A stretch of DNA of 64,000 bases, taken from Akanthomyces muscarius. Taxonomy: Eukaryota; Ascomycota; Sordariomycetes; Hypocreales; Cordycipitaceae. Below are positions 1 to 12,508 of this stretch, piece after piece. The notes under the pieces are model-generated. The model was given only the letters and a program-made list of their open reading frames with translations, ran no database searches and was not told where the DNA came from. A program made the position numbers and the translations under genes. Every line of letters begins with the position of its first letter. Position 1 is the first letter of the stretch. The stretch is from the NCBI RefSeq assembly GCF_028009165.1, contig NW_026611618.1, positions 2,046,001-2,110,000 on the forward strand, written 5' to 3'.

Positions 1-2341
1 CGTAGAGAAGAGGACGAGGTCAGCCTGTTGCAAAGTCTCGAGTATGATGCTCCATGATGTCCCGAGAGTCGGGCCGAGCGCAATACCAAGGTTCAAAAGC
101 GCACGTAGGCAGAGCAGGTTGCGGGTATTCAATGATGCACTGGCCATATCTGCGTTCACTTGACGCTGCTTTTCTGTCGCCTGTGGGCTTTGGAGTGTCT
201 CGACGCTTAAAAGGCCCCTCGCATTGCTCAAAATGGAGGATGCAGGGCTCTCAGGAGCGGCTGCAGGTGTGAGCGGCCGCGACTGCCCGGCATTGAGACA
301 GGCCGTCAAGACATTAGGCGGCACGGCAGACTTTCCCAATGTGGTCAGAAAGGCGTCTCTCGGAGTTGCGAGCTGAAGCAAGCCAGCGACGTGAGCAAAC
401 CGTTGGAAAGCTCGAACGAGTCCATGGTAGTACTCTGAATCTAGCGAAGCATAGAGAAAATTGGAGCATGTGGCCAGAATAGCAGGCCAGCACTCGTCGA
501 CAATGGAGGAACATATCATGACCTCAGAGTGCAGCGGGTGACTTTCGAGTGTGAGTGGGTTGATAGGAATCGGATTCTTCTTGAATGATGACGATCGTTC
601 TGTCCTGGTTCGAGTGGGATGGTTTTCGGCCTCCAGCTGCTGCGGCTTCGGCGAGTCGCTGTCCAATTCTTGTGGAGAGATCTTACGACGGCCCTTGTTG
701 TCGCCGGAAACTGTAAGCGGGAGAATGAACTTAGCAAGACCATCCGAGAGGGACGAGATGCATGCCAATATCAAGCTGTATACATATGTTTCTGGGATGG
801 GAGGCGGTTCAGTTTTGTCCAGCTGATCAATACAAGGAATACGAATAGTACTCCATCTGGAATTAATGCCAACATGCGATGATTCTGCGCCGGATGTGCC
901 ACTCATGATGCCACTAACACCACTGGCTTCCAGAACAGCTTGATCAGAGGCATCCTGGCCGTCACGGTTATCAGAAGCTGGAATTGTAGACTGGTGGCTA
1001 AGTCCTATGACGGCAGGTTTTTCTGTGCCCAGTCGAACAAAGATGGCGACAAGTGCTTTGAAGATATCCTTCTGGCCCTCCTTGGCATCATACAGGGCAT
1101 AGATTTCTCGTATCAGCGAATGCTCCGCAAAGAGGCCGCGGAAGACTTCCATGCATAGAGCTCTCTTCCACAACGACGAATCCTGATCCATCAGATGGGT
1201 CAAGATACCGAGGGCCTCGCCACATTCCACTGGCAAGAGGCTGATATGCCGGCGTAGCAAGGTGTACAGGATACGAACCAGTCTGACCGACGTGGAAAAG
1301 GTAGGTTTCCCTTTTAAACCACTCACGAGCAGAGGCATCACACGCACTCTCAGCACTTGGACCTGTTCGGGGTGTGCCGCCAATAAGTTGCCGTGGTTGG
1401 TGATGACAGATTCGATGAGTTCTAGTCCAAAGGTTTGAGGGAGACCGGCGAAGCGCATGTATTCCGGTCTTTGGTTCTCGGTAAGAAGGCACAAATCATT
1501 AAATATCTATCATACGTCAGCACGAAGTTTCAGTTGAGAGTCCACGCTCCTCACTCTGTAGGCATCGAGGGCCGCGGTACGCAGTTGGACTTTGCCATCG
1601 GCAGTAGCAGCCTCGCCGACGAATGGTTGATTGGAACCATTTTCTGTGCATGTTAGAACCGCTCATTTCATGCCAACATAGAATGGACATACTGTCTTCT
1701 GTGACTACTTTGTCAAAGACGGCTACTACAAGCTGCTGCAGTGTAGCCGCAGACGTGTTGTTGACGATTGCATTTTTGCTGCTCTGCAAAATGAAGCAAA
1801 TGTTCAGCGTGGTGACGAGCAGCTCGCCTTGTAGCTCTGCGGCATAGTTTTGGAGAAGCGATGGCAGCGCTTGCAAGATTTTTAGCTGAACATCGAGAGC
1901 CGCGGAAGAAGCTTGCATCAAGGCCTCGAGAACCTGGTTGAGCTTGGATCGCGGCAGCGCTCTAGCGACAATGAGCCTCTGCAGGCACACGATGGCAATG
2001 CTGGTGAACTTGGCATTTTTGGTACCGCAAGCAATAATGAACGGGTTCACGAAACTGGTTCTTTGCGACAGGTCTGGGGTGAGGCTGTCAGTATATACCC
2101 GACAGGGGGGGAAGTGGTAGAACTCACGATCAGACACGGCGCTCTCAGAAATGGAACCCAGTTGCTTCAAATCTTCCAGGGACTTTTCAGCAGCCTAAGC
2201 ATACAAGCGGTTAGCCGAGAAACGCAAATTTGATGCATAATATAAATGGAAAAAAAAAGTTACCTGTCGCAGGTCATTGTGCTTGCGCTTGCTCTCCTGG
2301 ATGAGATTGGCCAGCTCCGTAGCAAGCAGCTGCGTCGTCAT
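1..2341 (-). CDS. MON2: MON2/YSL2-like endosomal-Golgi trafficking protein, 5' part, truncated by window edge
   Basis: This is the N-terminal part of a Mon2 homologue, a large peripheral membrane protein related to Sec7-type Arf-GEFs that works at the trans-Golgi/endosome with Dop1. The start is the ATG at 2341, giving MTTQLLATELANLIQESKR. Splicing five pieces gives one continuous frame: 2264-2341, 2128-2194, 1693-2073, 1555-1643 and 1506 down to 1. All four introns are GT-AG (69, 54, 49 and 48 nt). The product reads AAEKSLEDLKQLGS, then VNPFIIACGTKN and LQRLIVARAL, which fits the Mon2 DCB region, and later FGLELIESVITNHG and LGTSWSIILETLQQAD, which fit the HUS-type region. The frame is still open at base 1, so the C-terminal part is missing. 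Family assignment is firm; exon borders were read by eye. Confidence 0.9.
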
Positions 2342-3170
2342 GTTTCCTCCAGCCCCGCAATCTGCTCCGGGACGAGCACGAGCTTAGCAGCTATCATCCA
2401 TATAACCAAGGCGCAGCAAAGAAGAGAAAATGCCGAATTATGCTAGCTGTCGCGACAATACGGCGTTTGACGTTGAGTTGGCCTCTAACCAAACACGTAT
2501 GCCGGGTTCCCGCCGCGGTACGTACCTGCCCACCCCACCACAGCTCCAAGCGGCAGAATCCTTGACCGCCCTCGCCGCCTCACACGCGTTGCTGGCAGAA
2601 AGATATCTATAGAATGTTTCATTTATAAGTACGAAAAAAGAAAGGCAATCTCACAATTGTGTTTGAGGAACAACTGGCTAATATCTTGTCTATTGGCGAT
2701 TCTCACCTCTTCGGAGGGATCCCCGCCTCAGCCTCTGGATATGAGGGGGCGCCTAGCGATTGCATGCGACTGATCGTCTCGAAGCCACAAGCCTGGCCAC
2801 AGCAATTCAGTAAGAGGATATGAAGTGTTTGTATGAGCTTAATGCTGCCTTCGAACTCGAATCAGTCGCTCCTATATATCTAAGGCCAATGCCAATGCAA
2901 TGGAATCGGAAGAAAACCAGCAAAGACTCAGTCTACCGCACCCCGCGGCCGTTCAGCATTTCTCACGCCTCCAACAATTTTAATGCACACTCAGCTAACG
3001 GTTTTCCGTCGGTGGTTTCGTTCCTCGCGGCTCTTTTGCGTAATTTGACAAGTCCTGGCCCCTGTCTCATGCATCTGCCACATGACTCCGCGTCAGGCCT
3101 TTCAAGACATCCGATGGTCCCTTTTCAAACCCATTTCCCTGCCCAAAGCCGTTTCTACAAATAATCCGCC
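2342..3170. other. Intergenic, no gene recognised
   Basis: This stretch is upstream of the MON2 start. It must hold that gene's promoter and 5' leader, but I see no convincing coding exon. A 114-codon plus-strand frame at 2820-3164 has no recognisable motif and sits next to the decayed APH-like gene, so it could be relic sequence. Confidence 0.5.
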
Positions 3171-3289
3171 ATGACGACGCGCAATCTGTTATCCGGTCCC
3201 AGTACCTTGTCCTCTGCTACAGCTTGGGGCGCCAATGCCCTTCACTAGTTACAATACCCACTGCGCAAGCTCGCCTTCTACAGCTACAT

Positions 3290-4336
3290 AGAAGGACATC
3301 GCGCTCTTCTGGCAGAGGTTATAGCGCATCACCTGGCTACCAAGCCAGCTAACGCTAATATTTTCCCCCAAATAGTGGTGGCGACATGGATTCTTTAATC
3401 CATGCATCCCGCCCAAGGAGAAGCTCAACTGTGAGACGGCGACGTATGCATGATTGGAGGAGAACTGTCTCTCTGTTCCTATACCGAAGCTCTATGGCTT
3501 TGGCTTATCCACGAATCAAAAGGGTGAGCACATAGGATTTTGGCTCCGTCTCCAAGCCTCGTTGTTCTCATTGTTCCGCTAGTTCACCCATGTTAGTCTT
3601 CTTCCCTGGTGGTCGCGCGCTGGCTCCATGAAGCTCAACGATTTTCCCTAGCGGTATTTGGCCTCCAGCTGCCTACACAATATGTCTGCCACGCTTCGAA
3701 TCGTTTCGCAGCCCCTGATATCGTTTTAAACACTTACTTCCGGGGAAATGCTGTCAGAATCCTGGGATGAGAAGCGCGACGCTGCCCGTCTAACGGTCCT
3801 TTTGTGCTGTCCTTGGCTGACGTCCATCGAAGCAATATATTCGTCGACGACGACTGGAATGTCACCCGCATTATTGACCTATAATTCGCCTGCTCATGGC
3901 CGGTCGAACTCCTACAAATTCCGCACTAGCTGAGCATTGAGTTTATCAACGATGCTACCCCTACCGACTTTGCGCCCATACACGCAGAAATCCTGGAGCA
4001 TATCAGACGAGAAGAATCATAGCTGTGCAAGGACCCAGGCACGGAGCCACTGCCATCCATCATGCAACAATCATGGGACAATGGCACATTCTGGGTCGCC
4101 TTGGCAATGATGCATCCAGTGTATTTTATGGACATCTTTCATGAGCGTATGTATAATGAGAGACCTTTTTGACTGACCTGATGGTGAGCTCAAAAACGGC
4201 GCCTACTTCAGGTCCTGTTCCCGCTTTTTCCTTCGCAACACAAGTAGCATTATCGACCGCAAATTAGACGATCAAAAGAAGTACCTGGGGAGGCTTGCTG
4301 ATGAATTTACTAATGCCACAGCGTGCTCACCGTGAG
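3290..4336 (+). pseudogene. Decayed fungal APH-type phosphotransferase (protein-kinase-like fold)
   Basis: Broken pieces of a fungal aminoglycoside/choline-kinase-like phosphotransferase (APH superfamily) can be read on the plus strand. At 3433-3500 one frame reads ETATYA-stop-LEENC, then VPIPKLYGFGLSTNQ. This is the typical N-lobe segment, and the TGA at 3451 replaces an expected Trp. At 3801-4020 a second frame reads FVLSLADVHRSNIFVDDDWN followed by VTRIIDL. That is the catalytic HxxxxN loop and the IDL metal-binding segment, and it is interrupted by TAA at 3882 and TAG at 3927. It continues as PTDFAPIHAEILEHIRREE, SWDNGTFWVALAM and KYLGRLADEF. The two parts lie in different frames with sequence missing between them. 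A working kinase is not possible. The cause of the decay is not shown; two of the stops would fit G-to-A change at Trp codons, which is also what RIP produces. Confidence 0.8.
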
Positions 4337-7300
4337 TCTAGCTCCGAAGAAAAGTGGCAGTTAATAGCTCGCCTGAACAGGAAGGTAATTTAAGTATCGC
4401 GTCGCTGTAACTATCACGTTGCTGTCTATGGCGTGTGGATCTCGGCTAACACACCGTTGACTTTATCACGCCTTGAGCCGTTCTGGCCGATTCAACCATA
4501 TTTTTGTACGTAATGAGCTCAACAGAAGGCTATCTCCGCAAATTAAGAAGGAGGGAAGAAGATGACCCCAGATATCGCTACCCTGCCAGATCCATATGGC
4601 TCCCTAGAGGCCCAAGCAAGCAGGTGTGCGCGATGCATGAGTGAATGGGTGGAAACCATACCATTGATAGTCCCTTTCGCCTAGCTGAGGCCTTGGAATG
4701 GATTGTCAAGGCTGGCCGAGCCTCAGGTTTCGGAGTTTCAGCGTCTCATGCAAAGTCGCGACTTGGCCCTCCACTCTGTTCCCCTGCGGGACGCGATTCT
4801 CGTTTTTTTCTTCTCGTGACTAACAGAAGGTCACATCTTTTTCTGAGTCTTTCAAGGGGAAATTTTAGTCGCGCCTTTTCAGCCATACGCTCGTGGCGTG
4901 TCTGGATTGCCTTTAGGACTGATTGAACAGTCACGGAGACCCGCATCTCAAAAAGAGCCCCGGATTGAAGAATGCGGGAGGCAGCCATATTCCAGCCACT
5001 TCTCGTTTAGTAGTCGAGCTCGGATGCTATCTTGGGCATTCTTTGAAAAGCATGCGTTCGTTCTGTCAGAAAGGCGCGCCTTGGCACGGATATGGCGATG
5101 GGCCAAATCCTGCTTGCCAAGGCGCCTGATTACCTCTGGCCTGTGGCCTATGGCCCCTCGACGCGCCAAGGCGCCACGCTAGTCAACTCTTCAGCCTCCG
5201 AATGCAAAAGGACTTTTGCTTCATATCCGCTTGGCGGGATTTCCAATTCAGCCAAGTAACATTCTCGTGAAGATGTTTTGGCGGAACATGAACAGGCGCT
5301 CATGAAATGTTATGTAGCAGAGTCAACACTCGCGCTACCAGGCTCAGAGCTGTTTTCTGATCTGAAAGTTTTTGATGAAATATTATGCAGTCGTTACTAA
5401 AAGATTAATGTGGCGTATTATATGCGTCAAGCTGCAAGCTGCAGGCTGCAAGCTGCAATTCGCCTTGTACTACCACACTTCTTGAGCTGCTCAGCTCAGG
5501 CAAGATCGAGAGGGTGTGGTGGCGGTCGACTCGGAGAAATGGACAGCTTTGGAAGAGTCGCATACTCATCACGTTATCTCTGTAGCGACGTCTCGCCAGG
5601 AGCAAGGGCATTTGCCGCCTGCGGTCGACTTCCTGATTTGGTTTGGCAAGTTGTGAAGCTGACCAGGCTTGCAGATTCTCGCCTCCCGTCGCTTTCACTG
5701 GTCCTAGGGTGTATCCTTACATTATGGAAAATCAGGAAGTGCGCTACAGCGGAGTAAAGGCACGCGCGAACAGCTTCGCGTAGTTGTGAGACGTTCGTTG
5801 GGTGCCTGCAGAAACATAAATCACATTTAGGGGACGTTTCCCATCTGCAATTGCTCACGATTTCGAACTTTCCCAGCTCTTTCTGTGTGTCACCCTCATG
5901 CCTTTTTCGAGGCGACGATAAGCCTTGGCGCCCAGAAATCACCAGCGCCCAGGTGACAGAACTTGCCACACCATTGCTTGCCTGCCCGGACACATGCCGC
6001 AAACCAGGCTGCTTCTCAATCGGAGGACTCTCTCTGGGACTTGGGGAAGTTCCGAGCCCTGCCTCCCGACACCCATGATTCGTGGAAACGCTCGTCGTCG
6101 CTAGCGCACGTGCGGGGGCTATTTCAAAAACGCCATCTGCTCTGGCGCCGCCATTTTTTTGGCTGTCCGTCACAGACAAAAGTTCGTGGTCGCTGGCGCT
6201 GGCCAGCCTGGCCTTGAACACAAGGCTCGTCCAGGGGCCTTCTTTGTTTACCCGTTGGTGGCTTGCCCAGCAGTTGCCACGGGCGTTCAGATCTGGCCAA
6301 GCACACTGCGCCGTATCGCCATGCAATGGCCAAGACGGCACAATGCATGCCCAGATGTGGGAAAAGACGTCAAATCCTGTTAAACCCGGGAGCATACATG
6401 ATTCAATCTATATCAACTCAAAACTAGAAGGCATCTCTTCTTGCAGCGAATTTGACTCGGTTGACGACAAGTAAGCGGCCAGCGAAACGAGATAGACTTT
6501 AAAGGAGCGGGGGCGGCTCAGCCAGCGAGATAGTAAAAGGGGGGGCCTCGGCCGGTAGTAACGAGTTGGCAACTAACTAGTTAACTAGTCAGTACTTTTG
6601 TCAGGACTGCCTCGTGTGGTGGCTCGAGAAATCAACCACAGGGTGCTAGCTAGCCGCCTCAGCTGACCACCGTCGCAATTCACTAGTTGGCCAGCTGCCT
6701 CTGCATTCAGGCTCAGGTAGCAACAGGGCGAGACTCGACGCGTGGGGCTGACACAATCTATGCGATGGGGGAGGGCCTAGCAAAGCAGAGACAACTGGGT
6801 GACCTGCTGCATCCTTCAGAACAGCTGATGAGGGCGAGGGAAACCGGCCCCCGGGAGGCGCTACAGTAGATGGTCGTTTGCAAAAGTTCCTGCGGCTAAG
6901 CAGTTCCGCCTGCTAGTTTCCCAAGAATTGCGCCACCTAACACTACGGTCAAGATGCTGAGTGGCTGCAACGGGGGTGATGATAGGCAGCGCTAATTGAC
7001 ACCTTATCTGCCAAGCCTAAATTTACCTGGGATACGGACGCTAGCGAGAAAAAAAGCCACCGGAGGACTGCTCTGTTTGGTCGCTTTGTTCCCCCCAAAT
7101 TGCGGATCCAAGGCCCCTGAGGTTGTCCTTTGCAGGCTTATCCTGCCTCTAGCCCGGGGTCATCTTCAGCACACGACCCTCAAGAGGCCGGGATTGGGTC
7201 CTAAATGCGTCCATCATTAGCTGCGTGGAGAGAAAGAGGAGACAGGCGATATGTTCCCGCGAAAGCCAGGCGTAGCCTTGGCCCGTTGCAGAAGGTCAAT

Positions 7301-7609
7301 CAAGAGGCGGGTACCCCCAGGAAAACGCCACCAACTATTGCAAGTTGCTATTACCATGTGGCAATTGTAGAGTAGTGTACAGATTAGTGTTGGTATCTTT
7401 TTGCTCCAGCTCCTGGCTTTCCCCCCCGGCTGATACGACAGGATGAGCGAGCGAAGAGGGCTCCTCCGCACGGCCGGTCACGGACTTGGATAAAGACCCG
7501 GGGTCCCCCGCTTCACTGGATGGTTTCTCGACGCGCCATTGTAACAATTCCCTTTGTGGTCAATCTCCTTTCCAAGTCTCTACTGTTCTGTATTGGCTTG
7601 ACATTGACC
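4337..7609. other. Long gene-poor interval upstream of the OPT transporter
   Basis: About 3.3 kb without a recognised gene. Open frames here (for example 273 codons on the minus strand at 5574-6395) have no family motif and overlap other open frames. Features seen are a short direct-repeat cluster built on GCTGCAAGCTGCA near 5430-5455, GCCAAGGCGCC repeated near 5115 and 5165, and a perfect 14-bp palindrome ACTAGTTAACTAGT at 6576-6589. The right end must carry the promoter of the transporter gene. Confidence 0.5.
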
Positions 7610-10489
7610 ATGGCTGACTACGCTGAGAAGCGCAGCGAAGTCGCTGGCGCTCATCATGAGCCTCGCGGTGGCATCATCAACGAGAAGGAGGTATGTGACA
7701 ATCGGCATTGCACCGCTTTTCAAATACATGAGCTAACCCAATCGTTGAAAAGGGCATGCATGAGACTGTCGATATTGATCATGCCGTTGCCGCTGCTGAC
7801 AACGAGCTTGCCGAGCACGATCTGAACGTCACCGAGGACGATTTGCTCGAGGCCAAGGAGCTCGCTGCCACTTTTACTCTCGAGGGCACCCGCACAGTAA
7901 GTACATTCCGTTGCCTAAAAACTCCAGTCATCAGAACTCCCCCCGATTTCTAACACTATTTTACAGCTCATGCTGCAGGTGTACAAGCTGCACCACCGCG
8001 ATCCCAACTTTCCTCAGACCATTCTGGAGCGAATTGAAGAGTTTCTCCGTAAGCCACCTTCCATGCTTCCGGCCACCGCCATCTCTTGGGGAAAGAGATT
8101 CTCCCGCTGACTTTTATTCTTCAACACCGCTAGACAACGAGGATGTGTTTGACAACCCGGAAAAGCACGAGCAGCTGATCGCCGAGATGAAGATTGAGGC
8201 GGCGCTCATCACCAACAACTCGCCGTACGCCGAGGTGCGCGCCGTCGTCAGCAACCACGACGACCCGGAGATGCCGTGCTCGACGATCCGCGCCTGGGTC
8301 ATTGGCATCTTCTTCTCCGTCGCCGTCGCCTTCATCAACGGCTTCTTCGAGATCCGCCAGCCGGCCATCTCCGTCACCGCCAACGTGCCCCAGCTGCTCG
8401 CCTACCCGGTCGGCAAGCTCTTTGAAAAGGTGCTCCCGGACATTGGCTTCACGCTCTTTGGCGTCCGCCACAGCCTCAACCCGGGGCCCTTCAACCGCAA
8501 GGAGCACATGCTCATCACCATCATGGCCTCCATCTCCAGGTCCTCCCCCTACACAAACTACATCATCTGGATCCAGTACCTGCCGCAGTTCTTCAACCAG
8601 ACCTGGGCGCTAAGCTTTGGCTACCAGATCCTCATTGCTCTGTCCACCAACTTCATCGGCTACAGCCTGGCGGGCATCTGCCGTCGCTTCCTCGTGTACC
8701 CGTCGTACTGCGTCTGGCCGCAGTCGCTCGTCACCATAGCCCTGAATTCCGCCTTCCACGGAGACACGAACCCTGCCGTGGCCGGTCCCTTCAAGACCTT
8801 CTGGCGCATGAGCCGTCTCAAGTTCTTCGGCCTCGCCTTTTCCGCCATGTTTGTGTGGTTCTGGTTCCCCAACTACATCTTCCAGGGCCTGGCCTACTTC
8901 TCCTGGATGGTCTGGATCGCGCCCGACAATGCCAAGCTGGCCGTCATCACTGGCGGCTTCAGCGGCCTCGGCCTCAACCCTCTGCCCACCTTTGATTGGA
9001 ACATTGTCACATACCTCTGGGATCCCCTCATGCTGCCGTTCTTCAGTATCGCGAACAACTTTGCCGGCATGGCCATCACCCTGCCCGTCATCGCCGCCAT
9101 GTACTACAGCAACGTCTGGGGCGCTGCTTACCTTCCCGTCAACTCCAACAAGCCGTATGACCGCTTCGGCAAGCGCTACAACGTCACTAGTATTCTTGAT
9201 GACCGCGGCATCATGGATATCGAAAAGTACAAGGCCTACTCTCCCCCTTACCTCTCCTCTGCCAACACCGTCGTCTACATGATCTTCTTTGCCGTGTACA
9301 GCGCCGTTGTCACCTACGCTGCTCTCTTCCACCGCACGGAGATTATGATGGGCTTCCGCGACTTGTTCAACAGCTTCCGTCCGTCCAAGAGAAAGGAAGT
9401 CGAGGAGGGCCGTGTTCTCGACGTCCACAACCGCCTGATGAAGAAGTACAAGGAAGTCCCTGAGTGGTGGTACTTTATCACCCTCGTCTTTGCCGTCGCT
9501 GTTGGCTGTGCTGCCATTGCGGTCTACCCCACGTACACCTCTGTCGCTGTCGTCTTTTATGGCGTTATCATGTGTCTTATCTTCGTCGTCCCTGTCGGCA
9601 TTGTCTACGCGATGACTGGTGTCGAGGTCACCCTTAACGTCCTTGCGGAATTCATCGGTGGCTCCTTTGTCGAGGGCAACGCCCTCGCCATGTGCTTCTT
9701 CAAGTCGTACGGCTACGTCACCTGCGCCCATGCCCTGGCCTTTAGCAATGACTTGAAGTTGGCTCACTACGTCAAGATTGCCCCGCGCTTCACCTTCTTC
9801 GCGCAAATGGTTCCCAGTCTCGTCACCACCTTTGTCTACATTGGTATTGTCCAGTTCCAGGTCCACCTGAAGGACGTCTGCACCCCTGATGCTCCCTTCC
9901 GCTTCTTCTGCCCTGGTGTCAACACCTTCTTCACTGCCGCCGTTCTGTGGGGTACTGTTGGTCCCAAGCGTCTCTGGGGTGTTGGCGGCACTTACACTGT
10001 CACCCTCCTCGGCTTCCCTCTTGGTGTTGTCATTGTGCTCCTCTTCTGGCTGGCCGGTAAGAAGTGGCCCAAGAGCGCCTTTGTTCGCAACATTCACCCC
10101 GTTGTCATGATGAACGGTGGTTTGTCCTGGGCGCCGTACAACATCTCGCAGATGTGGCCCGCCGTTCCCGTTGCTGCCTTTTCCTGGCTCTTCGTCCGCA
10201 AGCGTTTCCTCGGCTTCTGGTCCAAGGTATGTTCCCTCACTTATCAATTCTTCGTTTGCGACACTGTGCTAACGCTTCACTCCAGTACAACTTTGTGCTG
10301 TCTGCTGCCTTTTCCGCCGGCATGGCCATATCTGGTCTAATTCAGTTCTTTGGCTTGGCTTACAACGGTACCGAGTTCAACTGGTGGGGAAATGCCATCG
10401 TTGGCTCCGGCTGCGACGATGGTGTCTCGTGCCCTCACATGACGCTGGCCAAGGGCGAGTACTTTGGACCTGGGCCCGGAGAATTCTAA
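7610..10489 (+). CDS. OPT-family oligopeptide transporter
   Basis: This is a proton-coupled oligopeptide transporter of the OPT family, expected in the plasma membrane and importing small peptides or peptide-like compounds. Five exons give 867 aa: 7610-7690, 7753-7896, 7967-8048, 8134-10226 and 10286-10489. All introns are GT-AG, 58-85 nt. The cytosolic N-terminus (about 150 aa, acidic) carries the LEDDxxE-like stretch VTEDDLLEAKELAATFTLEG. Then follow many hydrophobic segments, the SPYTNYIIWIQYLPQFFNQ family motif, and KIAPRFTFFAQM, which matches the OPT KIPPR motif region. The C-terminus ends WWGNAIVGSGCDDG...CPHMTLAKGEYFGPGPGEF, as expected for complete members. An in-frame ATG 30 codons upstream (7520) exists, but MADYAEKR is the more typical start. 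Substrate cannot be told from sequence. Confidence 0.93.
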
Positions 10490-11189
10490 TGGTCATGAGC
10501 CATGAGTAAAATGCATCTTCTTGTTAATGATTTTGAATACCATCAGCGCATGAAAAGTTGGATGAAGTGAGCACGTATATAAACAGTCAGAAATCCAAAT
10601 TAATCAATCACACAATACCGGTGTATTCACATTGTAACTACTAGCATGAACATCGTAACAGTTAGAGGGTATTTAGATATACCTTCGCAGTCTTCGATCC
10701 CTTCTCTCGTTAGTATCACAGAAAGCAAAGTGTCACGCGCAACTTCATGCAATGCTATCTGCGGCATAGGGCAAGAAACGGCCATGGGCGCGCCGCTGAA
10801 GCGTGAGGCTATTGAGTAGGTTGCTGCTGATAGGTGGGTGTTAGCTGAGAGACTTGCTTGCGTAGCGGTGCTGACCGTACGTAGCTGGTTGGACGAGGGC
10901 TGCGAAAACATCCACGTAACAGAATTCAGTTGCAAATTATCACTCGACTCATATGCCAGCAAGTTTTCCGTAGAAGTAAAGTTCAATTATATCACACTAG
11001 AAAGGCTGCGCAGCCTACAAAAAAAGACTTAAAAGAGTAAGAGCTTCACAGGAATCTCCCAGCCGCCATGGCTAAACAGAATAAAAACGAGAAAAAAATA
11101 CAAAGAAGGATCTTAGGAAAAGGGTCAAAATAATGAACAGCTGGAATAAAGCAAAACAGAAACTTTTAGCACCAGGAAGAGCACCCTTT
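10490..11189. other. Convergent 3' region between OPT transporter and cpc1
   Basis: AT-rich sequence between two convergent genes, expected to hold both 3' UTRs. A 119-codon minus-strand frame at 10627-10986 has no motif. No gene is supported. Confidence 0.6.
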
Positions 11190-11888
11190 TTATCGGGAAC
11201 CAGATTGAGACAAAGCAATCTTCTTCCAGTGGTCGCGCTCAGCTTCGAGCTTAGCAATCTTCTCCTCGAGCTCGTCGAAGCGCACAGCCTTGCGCTCACG
11301 CGACTTTCGAGCAGCGAGGGTATTGCGAGCTCGCTTCATAGCGACAACATCGTTGGGGTCTTCGACAATGATAGGAGGCAAAGGCTTATCACGCTTGCGC
11401 GCGTTGACACCAGCAGCCGCAGCGTGGCGGCCGCCGCTGGTGGGCGAGCCGCTAGGCTTGCGTCTGTTGTTGCCAGAAGCCCGGCCAGCTGAATCAGAAT
11501 CTGAAACCTGGTTGGGAGAGTCCTCTGCGTTGCTTGCCTCGGGACCGTTGGAGTCCTGAGGAAACAAGGGGTACCAAGAGTCGCTTGGGTTACCAAAATC
11601 AGCAGGCTCAAAACTCGGAGAGACGTCATAGCCATCAAAGTCGGGCGACTCATTGTAGATTGACGGGGAGGTCAAGGCAGTGAGAGCGGCCGAGTTGGGG
11701 GCGGACATGAAAGGCTCCTGGACCAAAAGATCCTGGGGCGAGACAGTTCCCAAGTTAGAGGCGGAGCTGGACATGCTGCCGCTGAAGTCAAAGGACGAGG
11801 GGATCGCAGGCGAGGAGAAGGCAGTGTTGGAGACTTCACCATCGAAGATGGGAAGGTCGTCCAGGATGACATCTGCCGCGTTCATCAT
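11190..11888 (-). CDS. cpc1: CPC1/Gcn4-type bZIP transcription factor, AUG-initiated form
   Basis: This is the cross-pathway control regulator, the fungal Gcn4 orthologue that activates amino-acid biosynthesis genes under starvation. The first AUG in the frame (11888, MMNAADVILDDLPIFDGEV) gives 232 aa, close to the usual CpcA/CPC1 size. The C-terminus holds DPNDVVAMKRARNTLAARKS at about residues 177-196, then RERKAVRFDELEEKIAKLEA, a basic region and short leucine zipper of the Gcn4 class with the conserved N-x7-R core. Upstream Ser/Pro-rich acidic segments fit activation domains. The same frame stays open without a stop for 250 codons before this AUG, so longer forms are possible; see the separate entries for the extension and uORFs. 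Lies convergent to the OPT gene. Confidence 0.9.
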   Translation of the reverse strand: MMNAADVILDDLPIFDGEVSNTAFSSPAIPSSFDFSGSMSSSASNLGTVSPQDLLVQEPFMSAPNSAALTALTSPSIYNESPDFDGYDVSPSFEPADFGNPSDSWYPLFPQDSNGPEASNAEDSPNQVSDSDSAGRASGNNRRKPSGSPTSGGRHAAAAGVNARKRDKPLPPIIVEDPNDVVAMKRARNTLAARKSRERKAVRFDELEEKIAKLEAERDHWKKIALSQSGSR

Positions 11889-12168
11889 CGTGCCGGATTG
11901 GTCTGCGTCACCCACGTTCTGGTTGAATAGAGGAACGGGGGGACGCGCGCTTGAAGACCGTTGGTTCAGGGAAACAGAAGAGGACGGTGCCGAAGAGGCG
12001 TAAAACTGATTGTTGTTGGAGACACGTTTGGCGTTGACGGAATATGAAGGATGTCCAAAAGTCTGGAGGAGCTGGGCAACACGCTGGTTTTGGATAGCGG
12101 AAGCAGACTTCTCTAAACGATTATTGTATGAGTGACGACGCTGACTGGACAGCGAAACCGAAGACCGA

Positions 12169-12291
12169 TTAGCGTTGCGAGGCGGAGGATTGTCGAACAA
12201 GACGAAGTCCTGCTGCGGGCTCTGTGCTGGGCTCAGATGTGGTGTATGCTCGGGTGGTGCCGGCAGGGCGGAAGCTGGTTGGGGAAGCCAT
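12169..12291 (-). promoter_or_regulatory. cpc1 uORF2 (40 aa)
   Basis: An ATG at 12291 opens a 40-codon frame (MASPTSFRPAG... to SASQR) ending at a TAA at 12169-12171. It lies in a different frame from CPC1 and ends about 280 nt before the main AUG. It is the only ATG in any frame between uORF1 and the main start. Size and place match the inhibitory uORF2 of other fungal cpc-1/cpcA leaders. Confidence 0.75.
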
Positions 12292-12508
12292 GATGGTTGG
12301 GGATCCGTGGTGAAGACTGGGAAGTCTTGGCCTGAAATGTTGGCGGTTGTAGGGGAACTGGAGCTGATGCTGTTCAAAGCAGTGCTGTAGTTCAGGTCGA
12401 CCGAAAGGTGAGCTGAACGGGGTGAAGATTGAGTGGAGTAAATGTTGTTAAAGTCTAAAGACTGAATTTTGGCGGATTCAGAAGGGGAGCTCTCGGAAAA
12501 GAGGTGAT

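Noticed and set aside
5574..6395. 273-codon minus-strand open frame
   Set aside because: Long but overlapped by several equally open plus-strand frames; no motif, and it sits in relic-like DNA.
8610..10247. 545-codon minus-strand open frame opposite the OPT transporter
   Set aside because: It is a shadow of the GC3-biased transporter gene; it is full of Asp/Gly/Val/Glu low-complexity and has no family motif.
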